Below, one piece after another: positions 54,101 to 62,302 of a stretch of DNA of 64,000 bases; positions within the stretch are counted from its first letter, which is position 1, and the number at the start of each line of letters is the position of its first letter. The stretch comes from Onstottus_B arcticum (GTDB taxonomy: Bacteria > Acidobacteriota > Blastocatellia > UBA7656), in contig JBBPIE010000035.1 of the NCBI GenBank assembly GCA_038040485.1, positions 1-64,000 on the forward strand, written 5' to 3'. The translations under genes were made by a program, and so were the position numbers. The notes under the pieces are model-generated. The model made no database searches, was not told where the DNA came from, and saw nothing but the letters and a program-made list of their open reading frames with translations.

Positions 54101-56509
54101 CTAGGGCGGGCAACGACGGTTACCTTGCCCGACAGCCAAACCGTTCAGACCAGCTACAACGGCAACGTCGTCACCGTCACTGATCAGGTGAATCGCAAGT
54201 TGCAACAGGTGAAGGACGGACTCGGTCAATTGGTGACGGTCAACGAGCAGGATGGAACCGGAGCGCTTACACTGTCAACGACCAACACCTACGACGCGGT
54301 TGGCAACCGTACCGAGATGAACCAGGGAAATCAATTGCGGAGCTACAAGTACGACGCGCGTTCGCGGCTGCTCTACGAGAGGATTCCGGAACAAACAGCT
54401 TCGATCAACGACGGCAGCGGAACTTTTTGGACGTGCAAATACACCTACACCGACTTCAACGCGGTTGCGACGCGCACTGACGCGCGGGGCGTCGTGGGGA
54501 CTAATTCCTATGACACGCTTAACCGATTGACACAGGTGAGCTACAACACCGTGAGCGGGGTAACCACCGCCCTGACCGTGACCTTTACTTATGACGCGGA
54601 CTCGACCTACGGTACGACCGCCAACGGAAAGCTTGTGCGAGTGAATGTCGGCAGCGACTACCAGGAGCGCTACACGTTCGACAGCAACTATCGTGTTGCG
54701 AGTTCTGTCTTCAACATAGGCACCCGCACCTACACGACCGACAATCAGTATAACGAGGTAGGCCAGCCGAAGCAGATGCGGCATATGTACTATGACTACG
54801 ACTCGACAGGACGCTTGAGCGCCATAAAGGACTCCGCGGGTTCGGCTAGGTTCTACAATCCCACGTATAACGAGGCCGGACAGTTGACTGGAGACACGTT
54901 GTTCACGTCTGGGCTCAACGCCGGAGCTCTGGTGAGCAGCGTGACGGTGGAAACGTTTGGTCATGACCCGAGCCGCCTCCAGTTGACGAGCCAGACAGCG
55001 ACGACTACGAACACCCAGGGCGCTTGCTTTCCTAGTTGCCCGCTGCCGCCACCGCCGGGCGGGACCAACTTAAGCCTCACATACAGCTATCAGGCGTCCT
55101 CAGGGCAGATGGGAGCAGGGTCTACGGCCGGCAACGCCGATCAGTTGATGTCGGTTTCGGGCACAATCGGCGGGGTTACCGAGAGCGCAAGCTACACCTA
55201 TGACAACGATGCCCGATTGGTGACCTCGAATCAGACGAGCAACGGCACCAGCGCGCAGCGACGGTTCGCTCATGATCGCTGGGGCAACCGTACCGGCGTG
55301 TGGAATGCTACCAGCGGCGGGACCCAGATTCAGGCCATCACGTTGCAACAAACGGGCGGCGTGCCAACGAATCGCATTACGAGCGTAACCGACCCTTCAA
55401 CGACACTCAACTACACCTATGATGCGGCCGGGAACGTGACCAGCGACGGAGTGCATAGCTACACCTATGATTCAGCGAGTCGGCTGGCGGGCATGGATGG
55501 CACCGCGGCCACATATGGCTATGACCAACAGAACCGCCGTTACAAGAAGAAGGTCGGGACAGCGGTGACGCATTACATCTGGCAAGGCGGCAAGGTGCTA
55601 GCCGAGTACAACGGCAGCACCGGTGCGGTTCTGGCTTCATATTGGTACGTGGGAGAGAGATTATTCAGGAAGGGCAGCGGCACTATTCAGATGTTTTTGA
55701 GCGACCGTCTTAGCGTCAGATTGGCGCTGAGTGAGATCGGCGCGGTTGTGGGCCGGCAAGGGCATTTGCCGTTTGGCGAAGACTTTGCCGAGAGCGGCAC
55801 GCAGCAGAAGCAGCATCTAACCGGGTATGAGCGGGACGCCGAGAGCGGGACGGATTATGCCGTGAACAGGCAGTACGGGCCGGCTGTCGCACGATTCATG
55901 CAGACCGATCCGAGTGGCCGTGGTTGTTCCAGTAATAGTCCTCAGAATGCTAACCCTTACTCTTACGTAGGGAACGATTCAGTAAACCGGACCGATCCGC
56001 TGGGCCTGAACTGGATATTGATAGGATGCACAACTTATCCAGACCCGGGTGGCAGGTCGTGCACTTCCTGCGCTCAGTATGATGATGAAACTGGCAATGT
56101 TCGGGCAAGAGTTACTTGTGATGGCCCTCCACTTGCGCAGATCGACCCCGGCCCGGTTATCGGATACACCAAACCCGATCGTCAGACCGGCGATCCCGAC
56201 GGGGCCGGTTGCGGCCCCTGTTGCGCCAAAACTTGGGATAACTGCTTTGCCAGCTACAAAAAGAGACTTAAGGAAATAGGGGGCTGGGCTGGCGGAATAA
56301 AGATCGCTTTGAAGTGCGCCGGGTTGTGTCTCGCGACTATCGACAACCCGATCAGGTACTCCATCTGTGTCAATATCTGTTTGGTGGAACAAAACGCGGA
56401 AGCGCATGAGAAAATAGCCGAAACCGTAACGAAATTCATAGAGTGCGTTCAGTTCGGAGTGGCTAAATGCAACAAGGCGTACAACGACAGGTGTTCTTGC
56501 TTTTTTTGA
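51137..56509 (+). CDS. RHS/YD-repeat polymorphic-toxin-like protein with Cys-rich tip
   Basis: A protein of 1790 residues. A basic N-terminus and hydrophobic segment (about 40-70) suggest export; an Ig-like domain (about 100-175) follows, then a large YD-repeat body (about 300-1540). The RHS core (about 1550-1625) has LPFGEDFAESG, YGPAVARFMQTDPSGR, NPYSYVGND and the terminal DPLGL. After that comes a distinct 165-residue tip with 16 cysteines. In RHS systems the shell encloses a C-terminal toxin released after self-cleavage. ATG 51137 is chosen because GGGAG precedes it. Counted lines show about 48% GC in the tip against 60% in the body, consistent with tip exchange. Confidence 0.9.
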   Translation: MPSMPPKQSLAHSLLSKRAFNALQSCHRVFRAGIRRRIICFTVMSSLLIMPALGYGFSAASALAMQIAKDTIAPVPVAIAWVKRVFRRSAVPQRRETTADRTSGVSRISITPAKIVGYIGEQITFSAVGANSAGLTIQGVQFSWASSDADKLRIDNSGTATLGRSGLVWLSARTPNASARVPVLIRPSERPVQTDLEWQIDQEQLRPDTVITTPGSPSGSVLDSIVDRLVPTAHAQSGGGDSADFPYDELWSEPRNLVGSPRNRLSTSSAIGGVLPEGSNFELSVPLYGLQGRGVSESVALHYNSCIWSRHGSAVTFNAVNSWPYLGFNLTPGRIVTYPDGSNTKLVLIDSDGTRHYLGSGPGGTSTTYQTNDGSHITFTGKATNGGIIYYNNGVQKTVQMINNRLQVTRVLNPNGNYITIAYKSQSAPTCGTGGAYVWKQAIDTITDTLGRVIQFNYDTCNNLVSIDVPGYGGTAGTPVTTTIARFDYLVTSSVSTSFSGLTVENVPSGNSVVQLSHVYMPATNTGYKFTYSAYGMISTVSLRKDMTYTSGTGVISDGNEKAYVSFNYPATGSSLTDAPSFSQWTQYPAATSGGTATTSFTANGGLTTKSFTVTSPDASTVTLTRSNVTGTDFGLLTQLELKTGGGTSMSKSVISYSTDGGGQPQVANVVAYDDATPTANQTKEDYDYDSYGNVTNTREYGFKQSGSWVVRRRTRNVYKTDTSYVNAYLRNLVVENDLYDAQLDTNDANDVLVAKTTYTYDDYAAMGGMENYGGTTYSVGHLSNYDTSWTVRGNSTGSTEYTDLTAPSTITHLRKIDIFGNVVKEQLSCCSEQTMNTDDTNGFLVPVTIVRGDPPGTTLTTTYGSDFNTSLQMSVMDPNSQTTTISARDAALRPTQTDLPTGVTMTASYNESTLSVSASATYDDGGTTKTLVKTTTADGWGRQIQTVDQYGSQVNRSYDNMGYAVSVTNPFTAGGTPSYSTATSYDVLGRATTVTLPDSQTVQTSYNGNVVTVTDQVNRKLQQVKDGLGQLVTVNEQDGTGALTLSTTNTYDAVGNRTEMNQGNQLRSYKYDARSRLLYERIPEQTASINDGSGTFWTCKYTYTDFNAVATRTDARGVVGTNSYDTLNRLTQVSYNTVSGVTTALTVTFTYDADSTYGTTANGKLVRVNVGSDYQERYTFDSNYRVASSVFNIGTRTYTTDNQYNEVGQPKQMRHMYYDYDSTGRLSAIKDSAGSARFYNPTYNEAGQLTGDTLFTSGLNAGALVSSVTVETFGHDPSRLQLTSQTATTTNTQGACFPSCPLPPPPGGTNLSLTYSYQASSGQMGAGSTAGNADQLMSVSGTIGGVTESASYTYDNDARLVTSNQTSNGTSAQRRFAHDRWGNRTGVWNATSGGTQIQAITLQQTGGVPTNRITSVTDPSTTLNYTYDAAGNVTSDGVHSYTYDSASRLAGMDGTAATYGYDQQNRRYKKKVGTAVTHYIWQGGKVLAEYNGSTGAVLASYWYVGERLFRKGSGTIQMFLSDRLSVRLALSEIGAVVGRQGHLPFGEDFAESGTQQKQHLTGYERDAESGTDYAVNRQYGPAVARFMQTDPSGRGCSSNSPQNANPYSYVGNDSVNRTDPLGLNWILIGCTTYPDPGGRSCTSCAQYDDETGNVRARVTCDGPPLAQIDPGPVIGYTKPDRQTGDPDGAGCGPCCAKTWDNCFASYKKRLKEIGGWAGGIKIALKCAGLCLATIDNPIRYSICVNICLVEQNAEAHEKIAETVTKFIECVQFGVAKCNKAYNDRCSCFF

Positions 56510-56671
56510 CGCCTTTCGGGAAGGTGTTTGCCGCGCGCCAAGGGTGCGCGGCAATAGCGTGCCAACGGGACTTCAAGGAGACTAAGAACGACGGCCCCCG
56601 ATATAGCGGCGCGACGGATAGAGAAGACAGCGAATTCTTGATGGGTTGCTTTAACGGCCAGATTGTTGTTT

Positions 56672-57466
56672 ATGTCCGGTCCTGAACAATGCGAAAAGCG
56701 AAGGTGGTATCACGCGGCTTGCGGCGCACACGTTGTCAGAGTGTTCGCGTGTTGGCTGGCTGTAATCGTGTCCTTCCACGGCTGTAGCCGATTTGAAATC
56801 CCTCGCGACCCGGAAGCGGCACAAGTTGAGCTAAAGAAACTTGGGCTGAACTATGACACGAGGACTTTTCTCGAGAGTGCCCGGAGTGGTAACACGAGGG
56901 TGGTGGAGCTTTTCCTCATCGCGGGAATGGACCCGGACGCCAAATCTGACTCTGGCGTAACAGCGTTGATGGAGTCGGCTTACGCCGGCAAAGCGGCTGC
57001 AGTGCACGTCTTGTTGGCGCGGGGAGCAAAGGTCGGCCTACGGGGCTCCGATGGACGTACTGCGCTGCATCGGGCCGCGGCAGGGCCGTTTGGTTATGCG
57101 TCCGTGCAAGCGCTGCTTGACGGCGGTGCAGACCCGAACGCCAGGGCCGCTAACGGAGAAACTCCGCTCATGGAAGCGCTGCTCTTGCCGTTGTCTGATT
57201 CCTCGACGGAGTTTCTGGCGCCAAACTACGTTCGCACTGTAACCGCTCTGCTGGAACGCGGAGCGGATGTTAACGCACCTAGTCTGAACGGCATTACTCC
57301 GCTAATGCGGGCGGCGATCGGCGGCAACTCGCAAATGGTTCACCTGCTGCTTGATGGAGGCGCTAATGCAGGAGCCGTGAGCAACGAGGGCAAGTCAGCC
57401 GAAGAGTACGCCCTTCAACGTAACAACCACGAAATTGCAAAGATCATAAAAGCGGCAGACGGCTGA
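56672..57466 (+). CDS. Ankyrin-repeat protein, candidate immunity partner
   Basis: A 264-residue protein with a hydrophobic N-terminal segment (RVFACWLAVIVSFHGCS) that resembles a signal or lipoprotein peptide with an unusual F-H-G-C box, followed by five or six ankyrin repeats (about 65-260; GVTALMESAYAGKAAAVHVL, GRTALHRAA, GETPLMEALL, GITPLMRAAIGGN). Ankyrin proteins are known as immunity proteins next to polymorphic toxins; here the gene lies 160 bases after the RHS tip. Envelope export would place it where an incoming toxin could be met. That it neutralises the tip is inference. Confidence 0.82.
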   Translation: MSGPEQCEKRRWYHAACGAHVVRVFACWLAVIVSFHGCSRFEIPRDPEAAQVELKKLGLNYDTRTFLESARSGNTRVVELFLIAGMDPDAKSDSGVTALMESAYAGKAAAVHVLLARGAKVGLRGSDGRTALHRAAAGPFGYASVQALLDGGADPNARAANGETPLMEALLLPLSDSSTEFLAPNYVRTVTALLERGADVNAPSLNGITPLMRAAIGGNSQMVHLLLDGGANAGAVSNEGKSAEEYALQRNNHEIAKIIKAADG

Positions 57467-57555
57467 GGGCGCTATCGAATCGTCGTCCGTTCCGTCGGGA
57501 CCAGAGCCCTGAAGACTGACGCTACGACTCTAAGGGCACACTCCCGGGTACTACT

Positions 57556-58047
57556 ATGAACGCAGGCTTAGTTCTCATCCTCGTACTAGCTATTGGAGCT
57601 ATCGCTGGCTTACGTTCGGGGATCCCGCCGATGGTGCTCGCCTGGGCAGCTTACTGGGGTTGGCTAAGAGAAGCTGGCGCGTTCTCCGCCTTATTGCTCG
57701 AACCAACTCTATCAAGGCCGTTCGTCTTTTTCATTACCGGTGTTGCGATCGTCGAGATGGTAATCGACAAAGTTCCCAAGACGCCCAGCCGACTGACGGT
57801 TTGGCCTCTCATAGCACGAATTGTTCTCGGCGGATTCTCGGCCGCATTACTCGCCGAAGCGGGTGGCCTATCCGCGTTGCTTGGGGCATTGCTCGGTGCA
57901 GCAGCCGCGGTCGCAGGGGCTTATGCTGGGAATAGGGTTCGGGCGCTTTTGGTGAGAGCCTTAAAAGTCCCCGATTTCTCAGTCGGCCTTGTAGAGGACG
58001 CAGTCGCAATAGGACTTGGGTTTCTCGTGGCTTCCCGTTTCGCTTAA
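57556..58047 (+). CDS. DUF4126 membrane protein
   Basis: A 163-residue protein with about four helices. The GLRSGIPPMVLAWAAYWGWL, VIDKVPKTPSRL and PLIARIVLGGFSAALLA segments, and the end VEDAVAIGLGFLV, match DUF4126. The family occurs in many bacteria as a stand-alone membrane protein of unknown function. It probably does not belong functionally to the RHS locus. Confidence 0.88.
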   Translation: MNAGLVLILVLAIGAIAGLRSGIPPMVLAWAAYWGWLREAGAFSALLLEPTLSRPFVFFITGVAIVEMVIDKVPKTPSRLTVWPLIARIVLGGFSAALLAEAGGLSALLGALLGAAAAVAGAYAGNRVRALLVRALKVPDFSVGLVEDAVAIGLGFLVASRFA

Positions 58048-58307
58048 GTGCCGGTCATTACAAGACAATCACGCTTCCGACCAACACCGTCACGTTAAGC
58101 GGCGCCGCAAGCGAAACGACGGCTTGCCGGTCTCTGACCTAGCCAACCATTCGGCACAGGCTGAAATATTGCTTGTATTGTCCTGCTAATATTGTCCTTG
58201 TTGAAACTGCGCCTAGATGATAACGTTGCCCAAGCTGGTGCCCGGATGGGCACACAGTTCGATGTTAACTCGTAACGAGGTGCTGGACGGCACCATCAAG
58301 GAGAGTT

Positions 58308-59489
58308 ATGAAGAACAATGCCTTTTTGTTCCCCGCACGTTTCGCACGACGAGTCCCAGACCCAGTATTCAACAACCAGCTTGGCATGGAGAGGCACTTC
58401 TTGTTTGTGCCCGTGAGCAAAGTACCGGCTGGTCTACCAATGGACCCGAATGCGCGTGTCCCAAACATTCGCCGAACTGTCTACAAGGAAGTCCGCGAGA
58501 GTCTGGTGACAGATGATGGAATGTTCCACCTTAAACACAAGGGGATTACGCTTGTCGCCGCGAGTGTTCAGAAGCGGCCTGACAAAGCACACTCTGAGTA
58601 TTTGGTCACCCTTGAGGACGGGCATGGCATCGTTGATGGTGGACACACCTACGAGCTTATTATGCGAGAACAGACCGGCAACGAACTGCCGGAAGAGCAG
58701 TACGTGAAGTTCGAAGTGTTAACTAATGTGGAGCCAGCGATGATTCCCGATATAGCTGGGGGCCTTAACACGTCCGTTCAAGTCCAGGATATGAGCCTAG
58801 ACAACTTGAGCGGAGACTTCGACTGGCTCAAAAAGATTATTGCGGGAGAGCCCTACGCGAAACACATCGCGTGGAGAGAGAACGAGCAGAGTGAGTTCGA
58901 TGGGCGCGATCTGGTTAGTCTCTTGACCTGCTTCAATGTCGAGCGGTTTCCTAACAACGTAAGTGATACGCAGCCTGTTATGGCTTATGAAAAAAAGTCG
59001 TCCGCCCTGAAGCTGTTTGAAGACGACCCCGAATCGTTCAAGAGACTGTCACCAATCGTCAAAGACATCCTTCTGTTGCATGACATCATAAGTGCCGAGG
59101 CACGGATGAAGTGGAACGAAGATGGAGGTCTATTTGGTGCGCTCGCCTTCGTTGAAAAAAGCAAGCGCGGCTTTGTGATGTTCTTTAGTGGTCAGACGGT
59201 TGACAATAGACTGATGAGCGGTGCGCTCTATCCAATTCTGGCAGCATTTCGCTGGATGGTTGAGGAGGACAAGAAGAGCAAGAAGTTCGTTTGGAGAGGG
59301 GGCTTCAAAGCGGTCCGCGCACTCTGGGATCAGTCCGCATTGGAACTCCTTAAGATGACCAAGCAAGCAAGTGATGAACTCGGTCGCAACCCGAACGCGA
59401 TTGGGAAGAGCAGGAACCACTGGGCGAACCTCTTCGCGCGCGTTGCAATGCGAGACCTTATCACTAGCCAGTTAAGCAAGTCTTCGTAG
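58308..59489 (+). CDS. AIPR-family protein (abortive-infection type)
   Basis: A 393-residue protein resembling AIPR family (abortive phage infection) members: FHLKHKGITLVAASVQ and the hallmark LEDGHGIVDGGHTYELI (I-V-[ND]-G-x-x-T), then PDIAGGLNTSVQVQDMSLDN with the conserved N-T-S-x-x-V segment. Known members act in phage exclusion or near restriction-modification genes; the biochemical activity is not established. GGAG precedes ATG 58308. No methylase or nuclease gene accompanies it. Two counted 60-base lines gave 48-50% GC versus 65% in the later peptidase gene, suggesting transfer. A palindromic terminator follows. Confidence 0.8.
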   Translation: MKNNAFLFPARFARRVPDPVFNNQLGMERHFLFVPVSKVPAGLPMDPNARVPNIRRTVYKEVRESLVTDDGMFHLKHKGITLVAASVQKRPDKAHSEYLVTLEDGHGIVDGGHTYELIMREQTGNELPEEQYVKFEVLTNVEPAMIPDIAGGLNTSVQVQDMSLDNLSGDFDWLKKIIAGEPYAKHIAWRENEQSEFDGRDLVSLLTCFNVERFPNNVSDTQPVMAYEKKSSALKLFEDDPESFKRLSPIVKDILLLHDIISAEARMKWNEDGGLFGALAFVEKSKRGFVMFFSGQTVDNRLMSGALYPILAAFRWMVEEDKKSKKFVWRGGFKAVRALWDQSALELLKMTKQASDELGRNPNAIGKSRNHWANLFARVAMRDLITSQLSKSS

Positions 59490-59511
59490 GCACCCGCTTC
59501 AATCAAGTGCT

Positions 59512-59539
59512 GGGGAGGGTTTCGATCGAAACCCTCTCC
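59512..59539 (+). terminator. Palindromic terminator-like hairpin
   Basis: GAGGGTTTCGATCGAAACCCTC, bracketed by GG/CC, forms a stem of about 14 pairs (one G-T) 22 bases after the AIPR stop. There is no U-tract. It separates the AIPR gene from the RHS remnant. Confidence 0.7.
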
Positions 59540-59586
59540 GCCTTCGGAAGGAGCGCGGTACGTGAGGGGCGTCGAAACTTTGCTGG

Positions 59587-60419
59587 ATGATCGTCTACTC
59601 GCACAACCTCGCGGCGAATCACGAACAGGTAACCGATCGCCTCGGGCACTCGACTACCTACGAGTATGACGTAAACGGGAATGTGCTGAGGCTGACCGAC
59701 GCGCAGGGACACGAGACCGCTTACACCTACGACGATCACGACAACAAACTGACTGAGACCAACGCGATCGGCAAGACGACGACCTTCACCTACGACGCCA
59801 AAGATAATCTGGCTTCGCAGACCGACCCTCTCGGCAACGTCACGCGGTACACGTACAACGACCTGCGCCAGGTGCTGACCGTTACCGACCCGAAGCTCGC
59901 GGTCACGACAAACGTGTACGACTTCAAAGGCAATCTGCAATCGACGACGGATGCGCTTGGGAACACGACATCGTTTACGTACCTGTCGAACGGGTTGCGG
60001 GACACGATGACCGACGCGCTTGGCCGAGTCACGCGATACGGCTACGACGGGAACGGCAACATCGCGAGCGAGACCGACGCGCTGAATCACGTGACGACGT
60101 TCGGCTACGACGCAAACGGCAATCGCGTGAGCCAGACGACCACGCGGACTTTGGCGACTGGCGCGACTGAGACACAGACGACGACGTTTGAATACGACAA
60201 CCAGAACCGGTTGAAGAAGACGATCAATCCGGACGGGACACGACGCAAGTCATCTACAACTCGATCGGCCAGCAGGTGACCAGCATCGATCAACTGGGCC
60301 GGCAGATGAGCTTGGAGTACGACTCGATGGGGCGGATGACCCGAACCAGCTATCCAGACACTACCTCGGAGAGTTCTGCTTCGGAGAGTTCTCCTAATAA
60401 CGTGGAGGGGGGCTGTTGA
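59587..60419 (+). pseudogene. Remnant of a second RHS/YD-repeat gene
   Basis: About 275 codons of canonical YD repeats (YDVNGNVLRLTDAQGHETAY, YDGNGNIASETDALNHVT). One frame runs 59587-60279; a shift at about 60241 brings the continuation (TQVIYNSIGQQVTSIDQLGR) to a stop at 60419. There is no signal, core domain or toxin tip. The repeats are more regular than those of the large RHS gene, so it derives from a different RHS gene. It ends 32 bases before the tRNA-Arg gene. Confidence 0.8.
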
Positions 60420-60451
60420 CCTTGGATTAGCCGTTTTGATTGATTGAGAGG

Positions 60452-60524
60452 TACGCCCGGCAGGACTCGAACCTGCGACCCTCTGCTTAGAAGGCAGATG
60501 CTCTATCCTCTGAGCTACGGGCGC
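60452..60524 (-). tRNA. tRNA-Arg(TCT)
   Basis: A 73-base cloverleaf on the minus strand: acceptor GCGCCCG / CGGGCGT, D-arm GCTCAGAGGATAGAGC, anticodon stem CTGCC with loop containing TCT, and T-arm GCAGG-TTCGAGT-CCTGC. Its 3' end faces the RHS remnant and accessory island. Confidence 0.95.
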
Positions 60525-60547
60525 ACAATGAAATACCGTGACTAGAG

Positions 60548-60593
60548 AAGAGTGACAAGTGACCAGCTTAACCGCTGATCACTCGCCACTCTT
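60548..60593. repeat. Inverted repeat between tRNA genes
   Basis: AAGAGTGACAAGTGACCAG (60548-60566) pairs with its imperfect complement (60575-60593), 16 of 19 positions, around an 8-base loop. It belongs to the same class of short-word palindrome as 62232-62296. Confidence 0.75.
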
Positions 60594-60613
60594 TGCTTAC
60601 AGCTAAACAATGG

Positions 60614-60687
<74 letters not shown>

Positions 60688-60730
60688 TTAAGCGAAGTTC
60701 ATTCTAGTTGAGCAATACAGCGGGGTCAAA

Positions 60731-60868
60731 GGATTTTGGATTTTAGATTTTAGATTTTGGAATGAGGCGGGTAATCAATTGAGGTCCTGGATCCTTGGCT
60801 TGAGCCGGCGCGCCTTGGACCAATTCGCGCTCAGCGAACGCGAATCCAAAATCCAAAATCTAAAATCC
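60731..60868. repeat. ATTTTGGATTTTAG-type repeat, locus C
   Basis: Inverted arms at 60731-60761 and 60843-60868 enclose about 80 bases, upstream of the M16 peptidase start. It is the third locus of the family seen at 18.2 and 31.8 kb. Confidence 0.9.
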
Positions 60869-60946
60869 GAAACGGCATTCGCTTTTGCGCCGCCGGAGAA
60901 CCGTGTGATAGCATCCGCATTCACGGTTGAGAAGAGTAGAAACATA

Positions 60947-62224
60947 ATGCATCAAGTTAGTCCCATCCAGCAGACGGTCCTCGACAACGGTCTCACGATA
61001 ATCTCAGAACAAATGAACCATGTGCGCTCGGCCTCGGTCGGCATTTGGGTGCGCTCCGGTTCGCGCCACGAGCAGGCTTCGCTAAACGGTATTTCTCACT
61101 TTATCGAACACACCTTGTTCAAGGGCACGCGCAACCGCACATCGCGAGAGATCGCCGTCGAGAGTGACGCAATAGGCGGCCACGTAGACGCGTTCACCAG
61201 CCGCGAAGTCGCTGCCTACTATGTCAGGGTGCTGGACGAGCATCTTGCCCGATCGTTCGACTTGATTGCAGACCTCGTGACCAATCCGCTGTTCGCCGAA
61301 GAAGAACTGGACCGCGAACGTAACGTCGTGACCGAAGAAATCAAGATGGTCGAAGACACGCCGGACGATCTGGTGCAGGAGGTCTTCGTCTCGAACTTCT
61401 GGCCGGATCATCCGCTGGGCCGATCGATTCTGGGGACAGTCGACACGCTTGCGACTTTCAATCACGAACGAGTAGCAGAGTATTTCTCGAACGTCTACAC
61501 TCCGAGAAACCTCGTAGTCTCCGGAGCCGGCAACATCGAACACGACCGCTTTGTTGATATGGTCGGGCGCTATCTTGGCGGGATGATAGACAGACCCGCC
61601 GGGTTGAGCGCGTCGCCGCCCTCGCCCGCAATGCGCCGCGTGGTGTTGGACAAGGACCTCGAGCAAGCCCATCTGGTGCTTGGCACTCGTTGTCCGCCGA
61701 TGACCTCGCCAGACCGCTATGCCGTCCACTTGTTGAACGTGATCCTCGGAGGCGGCATGAGCTCGCGTCTGTTCCAGACGATCAGGGAAGAGCACGGGCT
61801 TGCATACGCGGTCTTCTCGGGCGTTAACGCATACACCGATGCGGGGTTCCTGTCGGTTTACGCGGCTACGTCGCCGGATCAGCTCACCGATGTGATAAGG
61901 CTCAGCGTGGAAGAGTTCGGCAAGGTTAAGAACGAGCCGGTCACTGAAGCCGAGCTTCAACGCGCGAAGGACCAGTTCAAGGTTTCGATCATGCTCAGCC
62001 TTGAATCTACGTCGGCGCGTATGAGCAACCTCGCGCGGCAGGAGATCTTTTTTGGGCGGCAGTTCACGCTTGACGAGATGCTTGCGCGGATCAACCGGGT
62101 GACAGCCGAGGACGTTCAGCGAATGGCTGGTCAGATATTCAGCAGTGACGATCTAGCCATCACTGCCGTGGGACAGCTCGGGTCACTTTCGCTAGATCTT
62201 GAGCACGACCGAATCGCGGTGTGA
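60947..62224 (+). CDS. M16-family zinc peptidase
   Basis: A 425-residue M16 (pitrilysin/MPP-like) peptidase, the one-chain bacterial size that works as a dimer or with an inactive partner. The inverted zinc motif is HFIEH (H-x-x-E-H), followed about 75 residues later by the third ligand Glu in RNVVTEEIKM. R-x-x-x-GLAY in EEHGLAYAVFSG is also typical. ATG 60947 is chosen because upstream codons derive from the repeat. Members process peptides in the periplasm or cytoplasm; no signal peptide is seen here. Substrate unknown. Confidence 0.92.
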   Translation: MHQVSPIQQTVLDNGLTIISEQMNHVRSASVGIWVRSGSRHEQASLNGISHFIEHTLFKGTRNRTSREIAVESDAIGGHVDAFTSREVAAYYVRVLDEHLARSFDLIADLVTNPLFAEEELDRERNVVTEEIKMVEDTPDDLVQEVFVSNFWPDHPLGRSILGTVDTLATFNHERVAEYFSNVYTPRNLVVSGAGNIEHDRFVDMVGRYLGGMIDRPAGLSASPPSPAMRRVVLDKDLEQAHLVLGTRCPPMTSPDRYAVHLLNVILGGGMSSRLFQTIREEHGLAYAVFSGVNAYTDAGFLSVYAATSPDQLTDVIRLSVEEFGKVKNEPVTEAELQRAKDQFKVSIMLSLESTSARMSNLARQEIFFGRQFTLDEMLARINRVTAEDVQRMAGQIFSSDDLAITAVGQLGSLSLDLEHDRIAV

Positions 62225-62231
62225 AAGGCCT

Positions 62232-62296
62232 AGTGGTCAGTGCCCGTGGCCAGTGGTTAACCGCGTTCATCTTTGGCTAACTGACCACTGACCACT
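62232..62296. repeat. TGGTCAGTG-word palindrome
   Basis: AGTGGTCAGTG (62232-62242) and CTGACCACTGACCACT (62281-62296) form an inverted repeat filling the gap between the peptidase and hydrolase genes. Confidence 0.8.
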
Positions 62297-62302
62297 GTTG
62301 AG

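Noticed and set aside
54275..54964. Minus-strand frame inside the RHS body
   Set aside because: Shadow of the YD repeats; valine/arginine-rich without structure.
61082..61960. 292-residue minus-strand frame opposite the M16 peptidase
   Set aside because: Shadow; the plus-strand zinc motif and family match are clear.
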